This document shows, piece by piece, positions 9,442 through 18,152 of a stretch of 64,000 nt of DNA. The stretch spans positions 1 to 64,000 of the forward strand of contig NZ_QXJP01000018.1 in NCBI RefSeq assembly GCF_004115085.1, given 5' to 3'. The notes beneath the pieces were generated by a model. That model made no database searches. It was not told where the DNA came from and worked only from the letters and a program-made list of their open reading frames with translations. The stretch is from Longirhabdus pacifica (lineage in GTDB: Bacteria; Bacillota; Bacilli; Paenibacillales; DSM-105158). Made by a program: the position numbers and the translations under genes. How positions within the stretch are numbered: the stretch's first letter is position 1; every line of letters begins with the position of its first letter.

Positions 9442-10104
9442 TCACTGTTCTATGCGCTCCAAATTTCCGTTTGCGTCCATCTTAAATCTTTGTTTGTTAT
9501 TATCTGTTTCTTCTGTAAGCACCGCCATTTTACGTGCACGGTCCATAATTTGAATTAACGCTTTGTAGTCGTCATTCACCACTCTGTAATCCGTTTGTAC
9601 ATTATCTACTTGTTGTTGCAAATATTCATTATGTTTTTTATATTCATCACGTTCTTTTTCTATCTGCATGATATCTTTCTCTAATTGTTTAACGATTCTA
9701 GCTTGGTCACTTTGCATCGTTTTCCACTGTTTGAGGAATCGTATAACTGCATCTACAGATATCATTTCCTCTGTTAAATGTTCTTCTTCTATCGCTACTG
9801 GATTTCTTTTTTGCGGCTGATTCATAGTCTCGAACATTACCGCTGGTTTTTGACTTGGTTTCTTTTTCTTTAATTTTGTTAGCTGCTGTCTTTGCGCTTT
9901 AGCAATTTGTATCGCCGTGTCATATGTTTTTCTTACGAAACTATTCCAACGGAAACCACAAGCGGCGGATGTCCTTCCTAGTCTTTCACCTACTTCTTCA
10001 AACGCCTTTAGTTGTGTTCCGCCTTCTCTAATATGTCTTAATGTTGTCTCAGCTAAAATTAAATCATCATCTGCAGTCCAGGCGTCTTGTCTCATTACTG
10101 CCAT
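9442..10104 (-). CDS. rsfA: RsfA family prespore transcription factor
   Basis: The protein is 220 residues. The N-terminal Myb/SANT-like DNA-binding domain (RQDAWTADDDLILAETTLRHI, then GRTSAACGFRWNSFVR) is typical of RsfA. A basic linker (KLKKKK) follows, then a coiled coil at about residues 125-190. In B. subtilis RsfA adjusts SigF-dependent genes in the forespore. The same neighbourhood (rsfA-panE-bshC) occurs there as ylbO-ylbQ-yllA. The ATG at 10104 has AGGAGG 8 bases upstream. It is transcribed divergently from the DUF2626 gene. Confidence 0.88.
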   Translation of the reverse strand: MAVMRQDAWTADDDLILAETTLRHIREGGTQLKAFEEVGERLGRTSAACGFRWNSFVRKTYDTAIQIAKAQRQQLTKLKKKKPSQKPAVMFETMNQPQKRNPVAIEEEHLTEEMISVDAVIRFLKQWKTMQSDQARIVKQLEKDIMQIEKERDEYKKHNEYLQQQVDNVQTDYRVVNDDYKALIQIMDRARKMAVLTEETDNNKQRFKMDANGNLERIEQ

Positions 10105-10400
10105 AAATTAAACCTCCTATTTCTTTAGTACATTATTCATTGCGCTAAACTCTTTATGTTATTTGTATGCCTATGATAGAATTCATAGAATATATTCTTC
10201 ATACTATTTTTTATTTCCATATTGGGTATTAATCATACCTAAAAACTAAAATGTAATCATATAAAGATTCATAATGACAAAATTAGATAGCTTGCTTTAT
10301 TTTTCGATTTCTATTCATTAGGATGAGGGTAAACTTGTATATCATTCTTGATCTTATATAGTTTTTTTAAAAAAGTTCATGTTTTCGTCAAGGTGTATCG
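10105..10400. other. Divergent intergenic region, no gene seen
   Basis: About 300 A/T-rich bases between rsfA and the DUF2626 gene. The region must carry the rsfA promoter. I could not identify a convincing SigF or SigG site. No ORF with a ribosome-binding site and no strong hairpin was found. Confidence 0.6.
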
Positions 10401-10429
10401 TTTACAGGTAGATCATCGATATGTATAAT
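10401..10429 (+). promoter_or_regulatory. SigA-type promoter of the DUF2626 gene
   Basis: TTTACA and TATAAT are separated by exactly 17 bases, about 40 bases before the start codon. This is one of the closest matches to the vegetative consensus in the window. Confidence 0.8.
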
Positions 10430-10470
10430 GTAGGTAATACTGTATACATGCTAGAGAGGGGGCTTGCGGC

Positions 10471-10698
10471 ATGGCACGTATGTTTAGAGTGCTTGGATTT
10501 TGGACCCTTGTCATTGGTTTAATGGCTTTGGCAGGACATATGACGGAGATGGCCTTGCTATTCTTTTTCCAAACAGCAGCGTTCGTTTTCTTAGGATATT
10601 TAAATTTATCTGAAAAAGCTTATGTTTTAATTTACTGGAGCTACTTGATCGTTGCATTTATGGGTTTTACGTATTGGACGTTCATTGGAATGGTATAG
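10471..10698 (+). CDS. DUF2626 family small membrane protein (YqgY-like)
   Basis: A 75-residue hydrophobic protein with two to three membrane helices, opening MARMFRVLGFWTLVIGLMAL, with FFQTAAFVFLGYLNLSEKAY in the middle. It matches the DUF2626/YqgY family of Bacilli, whose function is unknown. A GAGAGGGGG ribosome-binding site and a strong promoter support expression. It ends in a terminator shared with the convergent methyltransferase gene. Confidence 0.85.
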   Translation: MARMFRVLGFWTLVIGLMALAGHMTEMALLFFFQTAAFVFLGYLNLSEKAYVLIYWSYLIVAFMGFTYWTFIGMV

Positions 10699-10710
10699 CT
10701 AAAAATAAAA

Positions 10711-10735
10711 ACTCGACATCGTGTCGAGTCTTTTT
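10711..10735. terminator. Bidirectional terminator between convergent genes
   Basis: Stem ACTCGACA / TGTCGAGT with a 3-base loop, A-run on one side and T-run on the other. It can serve both the DUF2626 gene (+) and the methyltransferase gene (-), whose stop codon overlaps the T-run. Confidence 0.9.
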
Positions 10736-11825
10736 ATTTTTTATGTGTAATAAGTACCTTGAACAATTCACTCATTTGGTCACTCCACAATAATTGTCTG
10801 ATGGCTCGATTTTGTTTGGATTGTTCGCTGAAAGGATCTCTAGCATCGTGATCTTGCAATAACTGCAGTACACCATTCTCTACAAGAAATTCTTTTTGCG
10901 TCATATAGTGCTGGTCTATAAAACCTGCTCGCTTTGCAGCATCCATACATTGTGAGAAATTCACATGTGAAGTCATATCTTGATCACCAACATGTTGATA
11001 TGGTTCATCCAGTGCAATATGATCTTTATAGCAAAGTAAGGTACCCTGCATTCTATCCTCATTAATGATCTGCTCTTGCAAATCCCCATAATCAATAATG
11101 ATTAACGAACCAGACTTCATTATCTTACCTATGTTTTCTATCCATGTTTCAGCAGCGAGATTGATTTCTATCTTTTGATTCTCCATAAGATGAATGTGCT
11201 CTATTTTTGACCGTAAAATCTCATTCTGTATTGGTCTGTATACTTCTACAAAACCAGCTTCATCTTCCCATGCAACATAAACTTCTACGTTTTCCCCTTG
11301 CTTTTTCTTTATCACATGAACAGGAAAGGCATCTAGCAATTCATTACATATCACAACACCTTCAATAGCTGGATGTTGTTCTAGAAACTCACTTTCGTCA
11401 TATACATGGAAATTAGAAAAATCCTTGCACTGATCCCTTTGCAATCGTCGATGATATGGGCTACTTTCAATTGCGTGATACACTATGTTAAGACTACCTA
11501 ATCTTGTTATAGCAGATAACGTATCGTATGCTAGTTTACCATTACCGCTTCCCCACTCTATAATATGAAGTGGTTTGGTGTTATTGGTGTGGCTGTAACT
11601 GATAAACATATTAGCTAGAACTTTGCCCATAACATCACCTATATTGGCACTTGTATAAAAATCGCCCGTTTTGCCAATTTTGATTTTATTTCTTCTATAG
11701 TATCCTAATTGTTCATGGTATAGGCACATATCCATATAATCCTTAAAAGAAATCGCCTTCCCATTACTTTGCTCTATTTTGTTTTTTATGACTTGCTGTA
11801 ATTCTTTACTGTATTTAACATCCAT
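10734..11825 (-). CDS. SAM-dependent methyltransferase, COG1565/MidA-like family
   Basis: A 363-residue protein. The family's N-terminal part (ISFKDYMDMCLYHEQLGYY, then GKTGDFYTSANIGDVMGKVLA) precedes a Rossmann SAM-binding fold with motif IIEWGSGNGKLAYD near residue 95 and VVICNELLDAFPVH near residue 160. Eukaryotic NDUFAF7 in this family methylates an arginine of complex I. The bacterial substrate is unknown. Two ATGs (11831 and 11825) follow the AGGGTG ribosome-binding site. The second has the better spacing. Confidence 0.82.
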   Translation of the reverse strand: MDVKYSKELQQVIKNKIEQSNGKAISFKDYMDMCLYHEQLGYYRRNKIKIGKTGDFYTSANIGDVMGKVLANMFISYSHTNNTKPLHIIEWGSGNGKLAYDTLSAITRLGSLNIVYHAIESSPYHRRLQRDQCKDFSNFHVYDESEFLEQHPAIEGVVICNELLDAFPVHVIKKKQGENVEVYVAWEDEAGFVEVYRPIQNEILRSKIEHIHLMENQKIEINLAAETWIENIGKIMKSGSLIIIDYGDLQEQIINEDRMQGTLLCYKDHIALDEPYQHVGDQDMTSHVNFSQCMDAAKRAGFIDQHYMTQKEFLVENGVLQLLQDHDARDPFSEQSKQNRAIRQLLWSDQMSELFKVLITHKK

Positions 11826-12124
11826 CTTCATCGTCACCCTTTTCATGGACTAAGTTAATAAGTATAATAAACTTACTGTAAGATTCATGATTACATTTCA
11901 AATTCACTAAATAATGTTTCATGGTTTGTATTGAAATGTGCATGCAATCTTGTGTTTTACATTTTGAATTATATTTCCATACATACTTTATCATAATTAA
12001 CATATATAAAGTGAAAGAAGTTGTTCATTTTATATACGAATAAGATGACATGATGATTATGCTGACTGTCATTTCTTTTACATGATGATGTAACGTGATG
12101 GATACAAAAGTGAGGAGACTACAT
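11826..12124. other. Divergent intergenic region, no gene supported
   Basis: About 300 A/T-rich bases between the divergent methyltransferase and lipoprotein genes. An open frame of 62 codons on the minus strand lacks an RBS and does not resemble a protein. No clear promoter boxes were found, though promoters for both genes must lie here. Confidence 0.55.
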
Positions 12125-13063
12125 ATGACATTAACTAAAATCACAAAACTAATCATGTTAGCAACAATATCTTTTATTCTTTTCAGTGGTTGTGTAAGCG
12201 ATGAGGAGAAAAAAGAAGAAATGAAACTACAGTTTCTAGAAGACTTACAACAACCTACTAGTTATGAAGTGTTTGGTGAGCTAACTTTACAAACGAATTT
12301 ATCCACTCTTTTTGACGAAAGTAATCAACCTCTTACTTATCAAATGATGCAATTTGTTGAAAAAAGTACAACGAATTGGAATGGAACCGTCGATCTATCT
12401 GAAAATAGGCTAGATACTGATTTTACTATAGTCAATGCAGCGTCGAGTACTGAGCAACAGCGTGCTCATATTTTACTAGATGATAGAGCACTATATTTCC
12501 AACTTCCAATTCTAAATGAGGAACAAGAATATTTTTCAACCTATTTGAACGATGCCTCTCCTTTAAGGGAGCAACAAAAAATATCTACCTCGTTATTGTT
12601 ATCATGGATAGAATCTAGTCCTAGCGAATGGTATACATTCACAGAAGTCAGCAATGAAGAGAGGACAACAACAAAAATGTTAATTGAAGTCAAAGATGAA
12701 AAGTGGGCACAGTTTATTGCAAGCTTTCAAGAACAAATTTCTACTTCAATGGAACAATTTAAAACAGATGAAGCTATTGCGGATCACCCTGCAGTGTCTT
12801 TGCTGGATCAAGCATGGATGACGGAGTTTAGTGAAAGTATGATCAACATCTCACTCCTTTCTCCACTTCAGATCACATTAGAATGGAATGAAGAAGGATA
12901 CGTCATAAACGAAGAAGTCAGCCTTTCTTTTAATCATAACAATACAGAACAGCTTGTAAATTGGAAGCAAACATATTCCAACATAAATGAAATCAAGCTA
13001 ACGGAAATAAAACAACCAGAACAAACCACGCCATGGGAAAAAATATTGTTGTTACTAAAATAG
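12125..13063 (+). CDS. Putative secreted lipoprotein, function unknown
   Basis: A 312-residue protein with a lipoprotein signal: basic start, hydrophobic stretch and lipobox FSGC with cysteine at residue 24. The mature part alternates beta-like segments with patches such as LTLQTNLSTLF and WNGTVDLSENRLDTDF, broadly recalling LolA/LppX-type or DUF6612-like folds. I do not recognise a specific family. The start is set by GAGGAG 7 bases before the ATG. It precedes the coiled-coil gene by 57 bases on the same strand, and both may share an envelope role. Confidence 0.75.
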   Translation: MTLTKITKLIMLATISFILFSGCVSDEEKKEEMKLQFLEDLQQPTSYEVFGELTLQTNLSTLFDESNQPLTYQMMQFVEKSTTNWNGTVDLSENRLDTDFTIVNAASSTEQQRAHILLDDRALYFQLPILNEEQEYFSTYLNDASPLREQQKISTSLLLSWIESSPSEWYTFTEVSNEERTTTKMLIEVKDEKWAQFIASFQEQISTSMEQFKTDEAIADHPAVSLLDQAWMTEFSESMINISLLSPLQITLEWNEEGYVINEEVSLSFNHNNTEQLVNWKQTYSNINEIKLTEIKQPEQTTPWEKILLLLK

Positions 13064-13120
13064 AAAAATGAAAAAAATGTATTCAACTTATATAGTAAGG
13101 GTGATGTTGGAGGTTAAAGT

Positions 13121-14251
13121 ATGAAGCGGCATAATTTAAAACGACTCATCTTGCTTCTTATATTCCTAATCGTGTTTCCATCTGCACACAGTACTGCTGA
13201 TCTTTTGGAACAAAGGAACATGGCATATACTGATCCTGTCCCTACAGATGAGTCTTACGAAAATCTATTTGAAGCAGGACTAAGTATATATGAAATGGAA
13301 AGAGAAATTACAAATTTAAGTGAAGAACAAACCATAGCAGAAAAAAATATTGTCACTATACAAGATAAAATGAATAAGCATGAAAAGGTACTAGATAAAT
13401 TGCACATACAAGTGGGAGAGATTTTGAGGGCTTATTATATGGGTCATCGCCCTTCTCCCCTTGAACTTATTCTATCTTCAGGGTCCATAACGGAAGCTTT
13501 TCAAACCCTACTATTCACTTCACAAATCATACAACATGACGATAGTAAAATAAACAAGTTACAAACGGCTCAAACTGAACTTGAAGGAATGGAAGAGCAA
13601 CTTATTACTACATATAACGAAATCACATTAAAAAAAGAACAACTCATCACTCAAAAACGAATAAAACAATCCCTTGAAGAACAATTTTCTTCTCAGGTCT
13701 CCGGATTAGAAGACAGTGAAGCTTTTCTAAAAGATATGGATACAGTCATTCATAACTGGGAAACCCAAGGACTACCTTTGTTTGGATTTTATTTCAAGCA
13801 ACTCTCTATCGCAATGAATGATTTTAGCGAATTAATTTTTCAACATAAAGACAGTATAGAGACTGATGGGAATGAAATTACATTTACCATTTCTGAGGAT
13901 CAGCTGCAACAATATTTTATTTCGAAAAATGAGATTTTCTCTAACTTACAATTCAGTTTTTCTGATAATAAGTTAATAGCTCAAGGAGAAGATCAAGGGG
14001 TAAAATTGTACTTAGAAGGGGAATTAGTCATTGTAGAAGAGCCTACTCATAAAGTCCAATTTCAGGCCATACAAATAAAATATAACGACTTCATTTTACC
14101 TGCTGTTACAGCTGAAAATTTCACTTCACAATATGACCTTAGTTTTTATCCTCAAGTTTTTGTTGAGAGTATTGTTGTCACGAACATCACAATGGAAAAA
14201 GGCTCATTCTCCATTACTGTGAATATGGATTGGAAGGATTTATTCTTTTAG
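13121..14251 (+). CDS. Secreted coiled-coil protein resembling the PcsB/CwlO/EnvC N-terminal domain, no hydrolase domain
   Basis: A 376-residue protein with a signal peptide (about residues 1-25, cleavage near AHS-TAD). Residues 45-200 form two antiparallel coiled-coil helices. Between them is the sequence ILRAYYMGHRPSPLELILSS, then a segment like the hinge of CwlO, PcsB and EnvC (small domain that controls cell-wall hydrolases). The C-terminal 150 residues look beta-rich, with no NlpC/P60, CHAP or M23 motif, so it cannot itself be such a hydrolase. No FtsEX-like partner is adjacent. RBS GGAGG. Function is inferred only. Confidence 0.7.
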   Translation: MKRHNLKRLILLLIFLIVFPSAHSTADLLEQRNMAYTDPVPTDESYENLFEAGLSIYEMEREITNLSEEQTIAEKNIVTIQDKMNKHEKVLDKLHIQVGEILRAYYMGHRPSPLELILSSGSITEAFQTLLFTSQIIQHDDSKINKLQTAQTELEGMEEQLITTYNEITLKKEQLITQKRIKQSLEEQFSSQVSGLEDSEAFLKDMDTVIHNWETQGLPLFGFYFKQLSIAMNDFSELIFQHKDSIETDGNEITFTISEDQLQQYFISKNEIFSNLQFSFSDNKLIAQGEDQGVKLYLEGELVIVEEPTHKVQFQAIQIKYNDFILPAVTAENFTSQYDLSFYPQVFVESIVVTNITMEKGSFSITVNMDWKDLFF

Positions 14252-14310
14252 ATGGTTCCATCGGATATAGGTTATGCATGACACCCTCATATCTGATGGA
14301 ACCATTTTAT
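14252..14310 (+). terminator. Long hairpin terminator after the coiled-coil gene
   Basis: A 17-bp stem (ATGGTTCCATCGGATAT against ATATCTGATGGAACCAT, one wobble pair) begins immediately after the stop codon and is followed by TTTATTTT. It closes the lipoprotein/coiled-coil transcription unit. Confidence 0.82.
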
Positions 14311-14337
14311 TTTAGAAAAACTTACATTTTGGAATAT

Positions 14338-15624
14338 TTAAAATGATGTAGAATGTACTTCACGTAATAATCTAAATACTTCATTCCAAACTTCTTCACT
14401 TTCATCATTATTACGGTATGCTGTCTGCAATTGCATTTGTAGCTGGTATTTTTGACTTTCCAAATAGGGGTCTGACTGCAACATTACCATTTCTTCTATG
14501 CTCTCTATCAATACGTTTGCTTCATCAGGCAGCCACTTCATCACATAAGGTGTATAAGAAGTTGGGGGAAGTGTGAAATCAACATTTGATAAATCTCCGT
14601 TTGAGGTAGATGATGTGACATAGGATATCCATTCCATCGCTTCATCTTTATTTGACGAAGAAGAAGAAATGCTATAACTGGTTCCGTGCATAAACCCAGC
14701 TATTTCATTTTCCAACAATGTAAATACAGGAACAGGCTGCATCACCACATTTTCATCTCCTTGGCCGTATCTAATATAATCAGATAAAGGGACGAACTGC
14801 ATCATATATGTACCATCTTTAATTTTTTGTAGTGGGACTTCGTCATCTTCTGATGAAGAGAAGACATCATTTACTGCCATATATTCCATATTGATGATGT
14901 TTTCTTGTTGCTCTCCTATGAGCTCAATAAATGGATTGAAATTTCCTTCTGTACTATCCATTAATGATAGAAATGTGATAAGTTCATAGGGAGATTGTAT
15001 ATTAACGTAAAGTCCACTTTTGTAAACTTCCTCTTCTCGCAGTGTGGTATACACTTTAACAAAGTCATCTGCATTTTTTATAGGAAGCGGTATGTCATAC
15101 TCCAGAGACTTACTTTCGTTCAGTACAAGAACATAAGGATCCATATTTTTTGGCACTGCCCAAGTGTACCCATTCCATTGAATAGAAGGATATAAAGGCG
15201 AATATATGAGATCACTTAAAGAACCAAATGCGTTTGCATCCGCTAGTACACCAAGAGAAGCAAATTCACGTATCCAATCATTTTCTAGCAGTACAATATC
15301 TGAGGTGTCTTGAATCAGAAGGCTTTGTTTGATTTTTTCATATACATCAACTTGTTCAAGATTAATTAATTCAACACGTATATCGTTATTCGCAAGCATA
15401 AAATTGTCTGTTATGCTTTGTAATGCAGCAAACTCTTCTACTGAAAGAGACAATGTAACGGAAAGTTGTTTTACTTCATCCATTGTACTCACATTCATTG
15501 CATCATCTAAGTCTACTTCAAAAGTTCCTACAGGTATGGATTGTCCCTGCTCATCTTGATACACGATGAAAAATAAACAAAAAATTAAAATAACAAATAA
15601 TATCCATCTTGAAAGTGAATTCAT
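14338..15624 (-). CDS. Orphan extracellular solute-binding protein (family 1-like), membrane-anchored
   Basis: A 428-residue protein that starts with a hydrophobic segment (residues 6-24) but lacks a lipobox, so it is probably held by an uncleaved signal anchor or secreted. The body has the sugar-binding-protein pattern: DIVLLENDWIREFASLGVL near residue 105, YTWAVPKNMDPYVLVLNES near residue 150, and MEWISYV near residue 335. No permease or ATPase gene is next to it, so a transport role is unproven. A regulatory or sensor role is possible. AGAGGTG supports the ATG at 15624. Confidence 0.72.
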   Translation of the reverse strand: MNSLSRWILFVILIFCLFFIVYQDEQGQSIPVGTFEVDLDDAMNVSTMDEVKQLSVTLSLSVEEFAALQSITDNFMLANNDIRVELINLEQVDVYEKIKQSLLIQDTSDIVLLENDWIREFASLGVLADANAFGSLSDLIYSPLYPSIQWNGYTWAVPKNMDPYVLVLNESKSLEYDIPLPIKNADDFVKVYTTLREEEVYKSGLYVNIQSPYELITFLSLMDSTEGNFNPFIELIGEQQENIINMEYMAVNDVFSSSEDDEVPLQKIKDGTYMMQFVPLSDYIRYGQGDENVVMQPVPVFTLLENEIAGFMHGTSYSISSSSSNKDEAMEWISYVTSSTSNGDLSNVDFTLPPTSYTPYVMKWLPDEANVLIESIEEMVMLQSDPYLESQKYQLQMQLQTAYRNNDESEEVWNEVFRLLREVHSTSF

Positions 15625-15792
15625 CTTCCACACCTCTTGTCTTTATGTTAGCAAAAAACGAACTCAATGTGAATGTATTTCCTTATCACCTATGGACATA
15701 TATTCTCAATACAATATAGCGGAAGCTAAATAGCACATCATTTGCTATCCAGCCTCCTTTTTCAATCTTAATTCTGCTACGTTCTTGAAAGA

Positions 15793-17133
15793 CTATAGTA
15801 AGTCTGTGGCCAGCTGTGCCAAATGAGATCTTTCTCCTCTCTTTAGCGTAACATGGCCGCTAACTTTCTCTTGCTTGAAACATTCTATTACATAAGTCAG
15901 TCCATTACTTTCAGCATCTAAATATGGATGATCGATCTGTTCAGGGTCACCCATCAACACGATTTTACTTCCTTCACCCACTCTTGAAACGATCGTCTTC
16001 ACTTCATGTCTGGACAAATTTTGTGCTTCATCAATAATGATAAATTGTTCGGGAATCGATCTCCCTCGTATGTAAGTTAGGGCTTCTACTTGTATGCTGC
16101 CTAATCCAGCTAATATTTTATCAATATCACCTGGTTTTTTCGTATTAAACAAGTATTCTAAATTATCATATACAGGCTGCATCCATGGCCTTAATTTTTC
16201 TTCTTTTTCTCCTGGTAAATAACCAATATCTTTCCCTACAGGGACTACAGGGCGACCTATAAGCAGTTTTTTATATAATCTATCATCTTCCACTCTCATT
16301 AATCCTGCTGCAAGTGTAAGTAGTGTCTTTCCAGTTCCCGCTCTTCCCGTTAAGGTGACCAAAGGGATCGTATTGTCTAGCAACAATTCTAGTGCCATTC
16401 TCTGTTGTGCATTTCTAGCGGATATTCCCCACACTGGATCATTACTTAAATATAAAGGCTCAAGCATATCACCATTACTGTTTACTTTTAACAGAGCTGA
16501 TTTACTTGATCCTCCTTCATCTTTTAGAATTACAAATTCATTGGGATACAGTTGAATTATATCTAAATTTAGCTGATTTACCTTTAAGCTACGAAAAGAA
16601 TAATATTCATCGATAACAGAAGGATGAACAGTAAGTGTAGTATAACCTGAGAAAAATTGAGATCTTTCGGTAATATGGTCATTCATATAATCTTCTGCCG
16701 TAATACCAAGCACATCCGCTTTAATTCTTACAAGTGTATCCTTACTTACTAATGTAACGGGCTTAGGATTGTTTTTTTCAGATTGTTCATGGTGGTAATT
16801 CAAGGCAACAGCCAAAATGCGATTATCATTTGTCATTTCAGAAAAAGTGGTCTGTAATTTGCTGAAGCTACGATGGTTAAGCTCTACTTTCAGCATTCCC
16901 CCATTATCTAACAGTACTCCGTCATGAATTTTACCTTTTTTTCTTAGCTGGTCCAATAAGCGTGCCACGTATCTTGCATTCCTGCCAATTTCATCTACAT
17001 TTCTTTTTTTTGAATCTACTTCTTCTAATACGATTGCAGGGATAATGACTTCATTGTTTTGAAAAGCATAAATAGCATTTGGATCATGAAGAAGAACGTT
17101 GGTATCCAATATCACTATTTTTGTATTTGTCAA
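15793..17133 (-). CDS. ylaK: PIN-domain PhoH-family ATPase (YlaK-like)
   Basis: A 446-residue protein. The N-terminal PIN-type nuclease fold is VILDTNVLLHDP, with acidic residues further on (EEVDSKK, DNRILAVA). The C-terminal PhoH ATPase has Walker A TGRAGTGKTLL near residue 240 and Walker B QFIIIDEAQNLS near residue 350. PhoH2-type proteins are linked to RNA unwinding and cleavage. The start is a TTG with AGGAGG 8 bases upstream, giving LTNTKIVILD. Initiating further upstream would add 15 residues without an RBS. The window also holds a separate PhoH without a PIN domain at 44423-45394. Confidence 0.88.
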   Translation of the reverse strand: MTNTKIVILDTNVLLHDPNAIYAFQNNEVIIPAIVLEEVDSKKRNVDEIGRNARYVARLLDQLRKKGKIHDGVLLDNGGMLKVELNHRSFSKLQTTFSEMTNDNRILAVALNYHHEQSEKNNPKPVTLVSKDTLVRIKADVLGITAEDYMNDHITERSQFFSGYTTLTVHPSVIDEYYSFRSLKVNQLNLDIIQLYPNEFVILKDEGGSSKSALLKVNSNGDMLEPLYLSNDPVWGISARNAQQRMALELLLDNTIPLVTLTGRAGTGKTLLTLAAGLMRVEDDRLYKKLLIGRPVVPVGKDIGYLPGEKEEKLRPWMQPVYDNLEYLFNTKKPGDIDKILAGLGSIQVEALTYIRGRSIPEQFIIIDEAQNLSRHEVKTIVSRVGEGSKIVLMGDPEQIDHPYLDAESNGLTYVIECFKQEKVSGHVTLKRGERSHLAQLATDLL

Positions 17134-17316
17134 ATTAACACCCTCCTGAATTTGAAGCTTGGTTATTGGAAACATCATCTCGTGGTGTAAGAAGTAACTG
17201 ATAAAAATAAGGAAATGCGTTATTGTACATTATGATTACAAACTTACTTGTATGCTTTTTGTTTATGAGTAAAGCCGATGTATCTTTTTTATACTATTGT
17301 CTTCCTCAAATATTAA

Positions 17317-17346
17317 TAAAAAAACCCAATCCAATTGGATTAGGCT
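17317..17346 (-). terminator. Terminator of the ylaH transcription unit
   Basis: On the minus strand, AGCCTAATCC and GGATTGGGTT pair around AATT, followed by TTTTTTTATT. It lies directly after the stop of the 91-residue protein gene, separating it from ylaK. Confidence 0.85.
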
Positions 17347-17622
17347 TTACTGTTCATTGTATTTGGGGTTGTCTTGAATGTCAGCTAACAGCTGCTCAGC
17401 CCTATCTTTATCTATATGTTCCTCTCTGAGCGTGCTGTCTTTTTCAAAACGAACTATATATTCGTCATCAAGCAAATGAACATCTAAATTTTTTACCACA
17501 TGATCTTCAACTAAAATTTCTTCAAAAAATTGCAGTGTTTTCAACGCAGATACATCGTCTGGACGAGCTGCATACACAATCTTCATTTGTAACCAATTGT
17601 ATATCGCTTGATTTAAATCCAA
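17347..17622 (-). CDS. Conserved hypothetical protein, 91 residues
   Basis: A small acidic soluble protein, probably mixed alpha/beta, with the run YNWLQMKIVYAARPDDVSA near the N-terminus. It resembles small Bacillaceae proteins encoded in the typA-ylaK neighbourhood, but I cannot name a family with certainty. It is not the ylaN or ylaI product. The start is TTG, 7 bases after the ylaH stop, with AAGGGA inside the end of ylaH, so it is probably co-transcribed and coupled. Confidence 0.72.
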   Translation of the reverse strand: MDLNQAIYNWLQMKIVYAARPDDVSALKTLQFFEEILVEDHVVKNLDVHLLDDEYIVRFEKDSTLREEHIDKDRAEQLLADIQDNPKYNEQ

Positions 17623-17629
17623 CAGGAAT

Positions 17630-17989
17630 CTATCCCTTCTTTACCTTGTTCTCTCTTCGCTCTTCTACAAAATATCTTATCCTAACTAAAAGCATGAGTC
17701 CTATGGCTACAAGTATACTATACACAATGGGGATGTTAGCATCATACTGAAAAACTAATAATAAGAACGAACCCATTGCTAATATGATGTATACGATCAA
17801 GCTTTTCAATATAGGAAGTTTACGTGTACGAAACACTTTGTTATATATATAGCTAACACCGATAAAAATAATGAGATAAATCACCCAGTTCCAAATTTGT
17901 AAACCAAATAATGAATCGGTGCCACTAAAAAAATCTACGAAATCAAACTTCGGTATTTCTACTGTTTCTGTATTGGCTGCTATGTGCAT
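17630..17989 (-). CDS. ylaH: YlaH-like membrane protein
   Basis: A 119-residue protein with three membrane helices (about 31-49, 60-80, 86-103). It has the family stretch RKLPILKSLIVYIILAMGSF and a basic C-terminus. The gene lies next to typA as in B. subtilis. GGGGAGGAG precedes the ATG. Function is unknown. Confidence 0.82.
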   Translation of the reverse strand: MHIAANTETVEIPKFDFVDFFSGTDSLFGLQIWNWVIYLIIFIGVSYIYNKVFRTRKLPILKSLIVYIILAMGSFLLLVFQYDANIPIVYSILVAIGLMLLVRIRYFVEERRENKVKKG

Positions 17990-18060
17990 AAAGCTCCTCC
18001 CCCCAAATCTTCTCTCTACTAATTTTAACTGTTATCTCCCCTATTTGGAAGCACTTCTTT

Positions 18061-18087
18061 ATGTTTATTATGTTTGTTATGTTTGTT
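18061..18087. repeat. Three tandem 9-bp units upstream of ylaH
   Basis: ATGTTTATT, ATGTTTGTT and ATGTTTGTT stand head to tail between the typA terminator and the ylaH start. The array could vary in copy number by slippage. No function can be assigned. Confidence 0.8.
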
Positions 18088-18115
18088 TGAATTCTATTAG
18101 TATGGTTACGAATTT

Positions 18116-18143
18116 AAAGAGTCTCCTGTTAGAGAGACTCTTT
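18116..18143 (-). terminator. typA terminator
   Basis: Stem AAAGAGTCTC / GAGACTCTTT with an 8-base loop directly after the typA stop codon. The U-tail is short, so termination may be incomplete. Confidence 0.72.
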
Positions 18144-18152
18144 GTTGAATGC

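Noticed and set aside
11815-12003. A 62-codon minus-strand frame upstream of the methyltransferase gene
   Set aside because: No ribosome-binding site, biased A/T-derived composition, and it ends inside the methyltransferase N-terminus.
15705-15780. An 11-codon frame (MMCYLASAILY) with AAAAGGAGG upstream, overlapping an imperfect hairpin after ylaK
   Set aside because: Too short to support as a gene. The hairpin lacks a U-run, and no downstream gene needs a leader peptide.
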